From the NCBI GenBank assembly GCA_963585895.1, contig OY757912.1, forward strand, positions 76,715,412 through 76,779,411: a stretch of DNA of 64,000 bases, given 5' to 3'. Below, in pieces: positions 57,351 through 64,000 of the stretch. The notes under the pieces are model-generated. The model was not told the DNA's origin and ran no database searches. It saw only the letters and a list, made by a program, of their open reading frames with translations. Both the position numbers and the translations under genes were made by a program. This DNA comes from Sepioteuthis lessoniana (Eukaryota > Mollusca > Cephalopoda > Myopsida > Loliginidae). Numbering within the stretch: the first letter of the stretch is position 1; each line of letters opens with the position of its first letter.

Positions 57351-57924
57351 TGAAGCGTGTATATTTAGGCAGTAACTTATTATTCAAGCAAGTTTTGTTA
57401 AGGACGATGGAACACAGTTTAATATTTTTCATTTTACTTTTTCAAATCTCCTTGTTATTTTTCTTGTGTTAGGATCTAAATTGTAAAAAAATTATTACAA
57501 ATCCTAAAAGCAATCTGCATAAGAATAAACATAACTCAAATAGCATTTAAAACAGGCACCAACATATCAAATATTTTTAATAACTAAAAATCATTATTTC
57601 TATTAGTAAACCTTTTTTTTACAACAAAACGTTTTAAACCAAATGCTTAAAACGTTCCAAAAGACAACTTCAAAACAAAACAAACAAACAGACAAACAAA
57701 AAAAAAAAAAAAAACAGAATAGTTAAAACGGTAAAAACTCGAACTGTCAACTCAAAACAACACTAGCCCTGATGACATCCAAAAGTATGGTCGAAAGCGC
57801 TTGGTCGGAAGAAATGGGACAATTCCTTTTCCATTGAGATCCCGATAGGTAAAAAAGTAACTAGGAGACTCGAAAAAATAAAATTGAAAATTATGAAGTG
57901 TTCCATTGTTTTAAACAAAACTTG
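57351..57924. other. Unassigned stretch with a ribozyme-like motif
   Basis: A/T-rich. 57766-57800 contains ctgatga...cgaaagcg (see findings). Nothing else recognised. Confidence 0.5.
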
Positions 57925-57925
57925 C

Positions 57926-57929
<4 letters not shown>

Positions 57930-57960
<31 letters not shown>

Positions 57961-58171
57961 TGTGTGTGTGTGTGTGTGTGTGTGGAGAGAAATGGTAGAT
58001 TTTTTTTAAAATCTGACGATATAAAGAAAAATAATGGAAAAGTGGATAAAGTAAACACTGACGAGGGATTCCAGTTGATATATCGTCTTTCAGAGTCTAG
58101 AGAAATCTTCCTGAAATAAAAACGAAATATCAATTTGAATCCGTTGTTAGTGTTTATTTTATCCAGTTTTC

Positions 58172-58258
<87 letters not shown>
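57930..58258. repeat. Foldback with microsatellite arms
   Basis: Core arms 58033-58081 and 58127-58175 match inversely at 42 of 49 positions; four mismatches become G-U pairs in a plus-strand RNA. Outside them (TA)n(TG)n on the left (57930-57984) faces (CA)n(TA)n on the right (58174-58256), so the palindrome extends through the microsatellites. Confidence 0.88.
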
Positions 58259-58347
58259 GGTAAGTGAAGGCGACATGTATCGACACATTTTTTTTTTATT
58301 TTCTTTACGCTCCCTTTCTTACACACGACTTTCCCCTCTTTCTCAAT

Positions 58348-58440
58348 GTAAATATATATATATATATATATATAGATAGATAGATAGAGAGGGAGGGAGA
58401 ATGACAGACAGATAGAAGACAGACAGAGAAAAGCGACCCT
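58348..58440. repeat. (TA)n, (GATA)n, (GA)-rich compound repeat
   Basis: TA to 58373, then GATA and GAGG/GACA runs. Confidence 0.85.
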
Positions 58441-58709
58441 GTCTATATTATTTACTCAACGACATTATTCCCCCGCCTCTTATGTCTGTGTGTCGTAGTG
58501 TTGAAAACAATTCTTTTAGTCTCATGCCAAACAGCATCATTTCCAATCAATCTCTATGAATATATATTTCAGCACACACCTATAATCTTACACACACACA
58601 CATGCACACGCACGCACGCACACGCACGCATACGCACACACACTTGTGAATACATCTATGCATTTCTGGATATTTTTATAAAAATAATCATTTGTCTTCC
58701 GGCAATAGA

Positions 58710-58717
58710 ATGGGAAA

Positions 58718-58787
<70 letters not shown>

Positions 58788-58797
58788 CATTTCCCAT
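58710..58797. repeat. Short inverted repeat around (TA)n(TG)n
   Basis: atgggaaatgca (58710-58721) and its complement tgcatttcccat (58786-58797), 12 bp each, flank a TA/TG microsatellite. Confidence 0.8.
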
Positions 58798-59125
58798 GAA
58801 ATACTCTTGTATTTTTGAGTTTTCCTTTTTGCTTTATGGGCTGTTCTTTTTTTTTTTTTTTCTTTTACTTTCGAGTAGGGTACTCAATGTTTGAGATTTC
58901 TTGAAAGAAAAAGGAAAAAAAAATTCTCCAGGCTTTTCAACATTTCTGGTTCTTAATAACAACAAGTTTATCCGAAGCCAAAACATTATGTATAGATTTT
59001 ATTCATTAATTTTCTTCTGTTGGTTCTGAGCTGAAACCTTCCAACAGTCATACGTTGTCTAAGTTTATTTATTATATAGACATGTATAATCTGTTCCATT
59101 AACCTGTCTTTTTTTCCACTCCCCA

Positions 59126-59129
<4 letters not shown>
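58798..59129. other. Unassigned stretch
   Basis: T run near 58849-58862; nothing else recognised. Confidence 0.5.

Positions 59130-59193
<64 letters not shown>
59130..59193. repeat. (TA)n(TG)n microsatellite
   Basis: TA then TG. Confidence 0.95.
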
Positions 59194-59195
<2 letters not shown>

Positions 59196-59605
59196 GGCTT
59201 AAAGCACACACTTATTTACTGTGCTACTGAGAGTTTCACGGCTGAAATAACCAGGTGACTAATAAAGGATTATCTGACCTCCCACCAGACCAGATGTTAC
59301 ATAAGGTCATTTTAATGAGGTGATTGTACGAGCGGATCAAGATTAATTAGTGGCCGTAATAAAAATATTTTACCTCAGCATTCAATTTTTCGGGTGCCTC
59401 AGAAGTCAAGTGATAAACTTAAACCTGTGAAACAGGTCTTGGTCCAGGGGATCAAATTAAAGTCATCTATCCTGTGCAATAGCCGGATGGACTCGGTGAG
59501 ATCAGAAAAGTGATCGCAAGTTGAATCATAACATCATTTAGGAATCCAACAAAACCTGACACTTCAGTAGCATGAAAAATAATGACACGTTTTTAACATT
59601 GTATA
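59194..59605. other. Unassigned stretch
   Basis: Nothing recognised. Confidence 0.5.
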
Positions 59606-59745
59606 TATAGTCATCCACAGACAGATCTGCCTCGTTCGATGAGAACTCAGTGTGGCTAGACATACTTGATTCCCGTAGTTGGGATCGAAACGCGATTGAC
59701 TCAAACGTCAATCCAAGACTCTACCCCTCAGCCACGAGGAAACTG
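59606..59745 (-). repeat. SINE-D copy, full length, reverse
   Basis: Minus strand: tRNA-like head cctcgtggctgaggggtaga, gcgtttcgatcccaactacg, body (ctagccacactgagttctca, cagatctgtctgtggatgac). The 59745-59835 flank carries repeat-G-like sequence (cgcctaacggctaccgagag). Confidence 0.8.
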
Positions 59746-59830
59746 GCAACAGCGAAATAAATTTTAAACAGTTATGAATCACAATTACTATTGTTTACTT
59801 ACATTCGCCTAACGGCTACCGAGAGCTCAA

Positions 59831-59835
<5 letters not shown>

Positions 59836-59898
<63 letters not shown>
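59836..59898. repeat. (TA)n microsatellite
   Basis: Pure TA. Confidence 0.95.
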
Positions 59899-59901
<3 letters not shown>

Positions 59902-60176
59902 GCAGTTAGTGCTATTGTTAAATCATCTCCGAGGAAATTAACAGCAGATCTTAAATGCTTCATCCAAAAAATATTTCAAAATGAGCAAATGAAATGGTTT
60001 TATATTTATAAGTCGTTTTCGATTGAAATTTTTAAGATATACTATTAATCGCCTTGAAACAAACCAACTGAAACATTCACAAATTATCATACAGAAAAAT
60101 ACGTCAATTTCTTTTCTTTTTTTAAATCTTTATATTTACATGCGGTCGGCTTTGTTTCTGTTTTTCGCGAATATAT

Positions 60177-60414
60177 CATCATCATCATCATCATATCATG
60201 CCGCTCGCACGGATATCCCTGAACCTCTCTCGCCACTTTTCCCTATCGTTCATCGCCTCTGGCAGGTCTTCAGGGCTACATCCCGTATCCTCACATAGCT
60301 GCTGTATGTATGTTCTAACTGGTCATCCTGCTTTTGCTTGGCCATATGTGGGGGTCCATAGGAGTACATCACTTATGAGCTCGTCTCTGCTTCTCCAGCA
60401 GTGTCCTGTGTGTC

Positions 60415-60415
<1 letters not shown>
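60177..60415 (-). mobile_element. LINE-1w, short 5'-truncated copy, reverse
   Basis: Contains the C-terminal coding end and (ATG)n terminus (minus strand). Flanks gaatatat (60169-60176 and 60416-60423) may be an 8-bp TSD, though TA-rich. Diverged from the 34.9-kb copy. Confidence 0.8.

Positions 60416-60417
<2 letters not shown>

Positions 60418-60482
<65 letters not shown>
60418..60482. repeat. (TA)n microsatellite
   Basis: Pure TA following the LINE 5' junction. Confidence 0.95.
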
Positions 60483-60484
<2 letters not shown>

Positions 60485-61510
60485 GCTAAAAACACTAATT
60501 GTGTTGGTATTTCGGAAAGTACGAACAACATCTACTTTAGTCTCGTCAAAGGAAATAAAAAGTTATTGATATTTTTGGGCAGGTAAGAATGAATGAAAAT
60601 AACATGAAAATTTGAGGTTCGTTTATTTTAATTTGCTGTAATGCATTTTTTACTTTCTTCTATTGATGAACTTTATTATTATTCAATTGATGTATTGAGA
60701 ATTAGGTAATATAATTAAAGATGATTGTTAATTACTTTAGGAAATTATGTCATTTGTATTGATAAATTTTAAGTTGCAAGAGACTTCGAATTGAAGTGTA
60801 AGTTGCAAAGGTAATAGGGTACGCTTGTCGCACGTGTCGCTGTATATGAGGCGACAATCAGCATGTCATAATTAAAGTTCTGTTTTGGAATCATTGTTGA
60901 AGGTCAGATATTAAAAGTAAACAAAGTTCAAGACATGTTACCTGATTAAGGATAAGACAAATTCGAATTAAATAAAAAAAAATGAAACGTGTTCTTATAT
61001 GATTAGTGAAGGAAATAATTATGATATTTTAAGCAGATATTTTGGAGTCAGTTTTGGGCAATCGAGTTCATAGTTCAGAGCAGAGGGTCGAAGCTGCTAC
61101 AACGATCGAGGGTAAAGTCGGGTATTTCTGTTTGTATGCCGCCCCAGGATCTTATAGCTAATACCTTTCATTGTTTCTCACGTGTTTCACGTTTGACTTC
61201 TATGAATTTGTTGCGGTCAGAAATAAACCTTTTCGAATCATTTCAAACAACTTGGTCCGTCTTGTATTTGAGAAGTGTAATGTCTATAAATATTCGAGAC
61301 AGTGCCGAGTCGGTGAGACAACGTTACACTAGTCTATCTGGTCCAGTAACGTTCTGATTTTTTGGCGTGGTGTTACAATTATCTTAAAAGATGAAAAAAA
61401 ATTACAGTGAATTGAGGCAAAAATTTCTGAATTGATACGACCGTAACTTGTAGTGGATAGTGTCATGTTATCACCGAATGAAAGCGTGTTGTCCGCTCAC
61501 GGTCTCTAAA
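60483..61510. other. Unassigned stretch, possible old LTR
   Basis: Contains gtctataaatattcgagaca (TATA-like, about 61280) and a 'tggcgtggtgttaca' end at about 61373, weakly LTR-like. No TSD or partner found. Confidence 0.3.
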
Positions 61511-61556
61511 TGCAAGAGTCTGTCTTGGCCGATGTTGGCCAAGACAGACTCTTGCA
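61511..61556. repeat. Perfect 20-bp hairpin
   Basis: Arms 61511-61530 (tgcaagagtctgtcttggcc) and 61537-61556 are exact inverse copies with a 6-nt loop (gatgtt). Compact and unmutated. Confidence 0.95.
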
Positions 61557-61795
61557 ATATTGATAATGGCAACGTGTCGGCTGGAGTGGAAAAGACACAA
61601 AACAGACCTCGTTTTTTAACTTAAGGCACTGTCGTTAAATTATTCTTTCTTCATTCAGTCCCTCCGGCCACGGAAGTTGAAAGAAATGGATATCAGAAAC
61701 TACATGGTAGATTCATCCTTATACTTTGCACAAGACATCTTTTCCGCGATTTTGCTCCTCGCGCCCAAGCCACCAAAAAAAAAGACCCAATCATG

Positions 61796-61827
<32 letters not shown>

Positions 61828-62137
61828 CTAAGCTATGGTGTAATGTTTTTTGGTGAACCTGCTATCGTCGACTTACATAAGCTTTCTTCGGACGGTGGCG
61901 ATAGTCTTGAAGGAGAACCTGATAGGACATCTGACGGTAATCTCAAAATATAAATTTGCCGACTATTTCGAAGAGTGTAAGAGAAGCTGGGACAGGTAAG
62001 ATCCCTAAGTTAGAGATGATGAAGTGTTTACATGTTTAAGATGATTGTGAAGATACATGTTTGTATCAGATATAATTGGAGACAGTAATTGTTAAAATGA
62101 CTTTGACATAAAACAACCCAACAAGCGTTGACATGCA
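61557..62137. other. Mostly unassigned; (TA)n inside
   Basis: (TA)n at 61800-61827. A tail-like cataaaacaacccaacaagc lies near 62109-62140. Nothing else recognised. Confidence 0.5.
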
Positions 62138-62385
62138 GTAAAAATAAAGTTGGTGACCTTAGTCGACGGTGACCCGAAGGCTCCCTTTTTAACAGCTACA
62201 ACACCGAGGTGTAGGGGAGGACGCTACTCTATTCTCTGGATTGCTCCACTTTACCCTTGACCTTTACTATATAATGCTGAGTGTTAAGCAAGGCAGCATC
62301 AAGTACCATTTTTTGAGTCTTTGGAATTGAACCGCGGTCTCCGGGGCCACTGGCGAATGCTCTATTCATTAGGCCAATTATCCTT
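62138..62385 (-). repeat. SINE-E copy, reverse
   Basis: Outer end aaagttggtgaccttagtcg, body agctacaacaccgaggtgta, tRNA-like head (ttggaattgaaccgcggtct; gctctattcattaggcc). Confidence 0.85.
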
Positions 62386-63062
62386 TGAAAAATACAAAGA
62401 AACTTTTGGCCTGCCCAAGAAAAGAATAACTTAAAGCCAGGAAATATATTTGCTATTTCTCTTGTTCATCTCAGTGTAGAACAAACTTAGCCAATAATGT
62501 CTCAAGTTTGTTTAACCCTTGATTGGTCTGTGAACTTTTAGGCACCATCTCATAGAATCAAGGAATACTTTATATCATATGACAGTGCAACCAAATGATT
62601 ATTATTAAGAGTATATTAAAAAATCTGCAGTAATCTTAACTTATTGTCAGTTGTAGAGGAGTTTTAATTAATTCAATTATTCAAATTATTATCCTCATCT
62701 CTGTTGTTTTAGTCACACTGTCTGGGTTTATTTATTTATTAATTAATTCACGTAGGAAACAATGTTCAGAAGTTCTATATTCAGCAATTAAGGCATTCTA
62801 TATCAAAACTTAGGCACAAAGCAAAACAAAAAATCAGTAAGTAGACCAATCTTTTATTGAATGAACAATATTTTGGCAGCAATCTCATTTATAAACAAGA
62901 TCACAGACAAGATTTATTTCATCAGTCTTTTTCTAAAAAAATTCTTATTCATTTTCCATCTTTGAAAATAACCGTGACTATTTGGTATAGAAATTTTCCA
63001 AACTTTTCTTCCCAAGTACTGAATGATATAAGAGTCAAGGAACTTCATGGTGTCAATGCAAC

Positions 63063-63066
<4 letters not shown>
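62386..63066. other. Unassigned stretch
   Basis: A 69-codon forward frame (62857-63066) has no recognised motif. Confidence 0.5.

Positions 63067-63100
<34 letters not shown>
63067..63100. repeat. (TA)n microsatellite
   Basis: Pure TA. Confidence 0.95.
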
Positions 63101-63102
<2 letters not shown>

Positions 63103-63159
63103 TCACTATATGATAATTTGTTTGCCTGTATATATAAATATATATATATATATAAGCAC

Positions 63160-63394
63160 CAACCTCCCTGCATGAACAGGATGCGACACAACAAATTTTG
63201 ACCAGAATTTTCCTTCTCTTTGACTGGTTGCCATACCAAGTTTAAAGAGCCCAATCGGCCCTACTATTTACCTAAAGCTAGAGGAAGGATAGTTAAATTC
63301 ACAACTTTCTCAAGAGTATTAGCTCTATTGGAAATACAAATAACCTCGTATAGAATTGGAACTCGGTAACTATTCATTTAACTTCGATATGTCA
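63160..63394 (-). repeat. SINE-B copy, reverse
   Basis: Minus strand order: tRNA-like region gagttccaattctatacg, body tagctttaggtaaatagtag, 3' end (tcctgttcatgcagggaggt). Confidence 0.7.
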
Positions 63395-63495
63395 GCAGGT
63401 TTAGAAAGAAAACTCAGAACTCAAACCAGTTAAACTCTTCTCAAGAATTGACCTTGTGTTGCATCGTATTCGAAGGAAAAGGGTAAGGTATATAT
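63395..63495 (+). repeat. SINE-B 3' fragment, forward
   Basis: aactcaaaccagttaaactc, aagaattgaccttgtgttgc, gaaaagggtaag. Back-to-back with the reverse copy, so the two can pair. Confidence 0.7.
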
Positions 63496-64000
63496 AAACC
63501 GGGCTTTTCATGGCTGAGTTTATAGCTTGGCTCCTGAGTTGTATCTTAAGAGGAATGTTGGGAGGACCAAGCATTTTTTGTAGTCGTAACGACGAAGCAT
63601 GCGACTCGATTCGTGCGCCTTCATCTCCTATAAAATGATGGATAGATCAATACAATGGCGTTTACAGAACATTCCGCTCTCACGGAGTGGATGACATTTT
63701 AAATGCTAAACTCTGGAAGACCTTCCGCAGAGTGCTATATCAAGTGAATCATGTTATGGAAAAGGGTTGGACTCTGTTAGTTTGGTTTTCTTTCAGCTAC
63801 TGACTGTTTTTCTTTTCTTTTCCGTTTTCTTTTTTTTTTTTTTTTTTTTTTTTCTAACCCGGAACCGTTTATAATGCTACTATACAATGTTTAGTAATTT
63901 AGTCCCACAGCATTTTCGTTAGAGATAAACAGATTCCAGATAAACATTTCTTTCAGTAAATTATAAACCATGGCTGAAAGAGTAACATTTGGTTCGCTAG
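63496..64000. other. Unassigned end of window
   Basis: T run at about 63829-63854; nothing else recognised. Confidence 0.5.

Noticed and set aside
58592-58645. CRISPR-like spaced repeats
   Set aside because: Only CA/CG microsatellite; no repeat-spacer structure, and the DNA is animal-type.

Overview
This window looks like repeat-dense, gene-poor intergenic or intronic DNA from an animal nuclear genome. No host protein exon, rRNA or genuine tRNA gene could be supported. The mix suggests a large invertebrate genome, possibly a mollusc and perhaps cephalopod-like: many (TA)n, (CA)n and (GA)n tracts, tRNA-headed SINEs, a Tc1-type DD34E transposon, LINEs ending in (TGA/ATG)n and a SCAN-type LTR element. 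The taxon is an inference; an arachnid or horseshoe crab is not excluded.

Layout. 0-10 kb: microsatellites, SINE pieces, a SINE dimer with an 18-bp target-site duplication (TSD) near 6 kb, and a mariner-like HTH remnant near 5.3 kb. 10-19 kb: a foldback at 11.1 kb, a LINE 3' end with a restriction-like endonuclease signature, a triple tandem SINE at 13 kb, and SINE-D and SINE-E copies. 19-29 kb: two broken copies of one Tc1-like transposon (19.9-21.4 kb minus, 27.4-28.9 kb plus), three local tandem arrays (22.0-23.56 kb), and a solo LTR with a 4-bp TSD (23.57-24.79 kb). 29-43 kb: SINE-A, -B and -E copies, a palindromic SINE pair at 41.5 kb, a 46-bp-arm hairpin at 33.2 kb, and several copies of one non-LTR retrotransposon, the longest encoding reverse transcriptase (38.53-39.74 kb).

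43.98-48.70 kb holds a young LTR retrotransposon: near-identical LTRs, a tRNA-Pro primer-binding site, Gag with coiled coil, SCAN-like region and zinc knuckle, a retropepsin motif, and an integrase GPY/F module placed ahead of sequence resembling the start of RT. That order matches Gmr1-like Ty3/gypsy elements. It is broken and cannot be autonomous. 50.8-52.7 kb has two old solo LTRs of another family facing each other. 54-64 kb repeats the LINE/SINE/microsatellite pattern, with a microsatellite-armed foldback at 58 kb and a perfect 20-bp hairpin at 61.5 kb.

The features are parasites sharing machinery rather than a gene network. SINE-A and a minisatellite-carrying repeat (repeat F) share a 3' tail, suggesting one LINE enzyme mobilises both. 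(TA)n tracts recur at the edges of insertions and foldbacks. The best candidates for something new are the Gmr1-like element with its internal tandem repeats, the microsatellite-embedded foldbacks, and the minisatellite-carrying repeat family.
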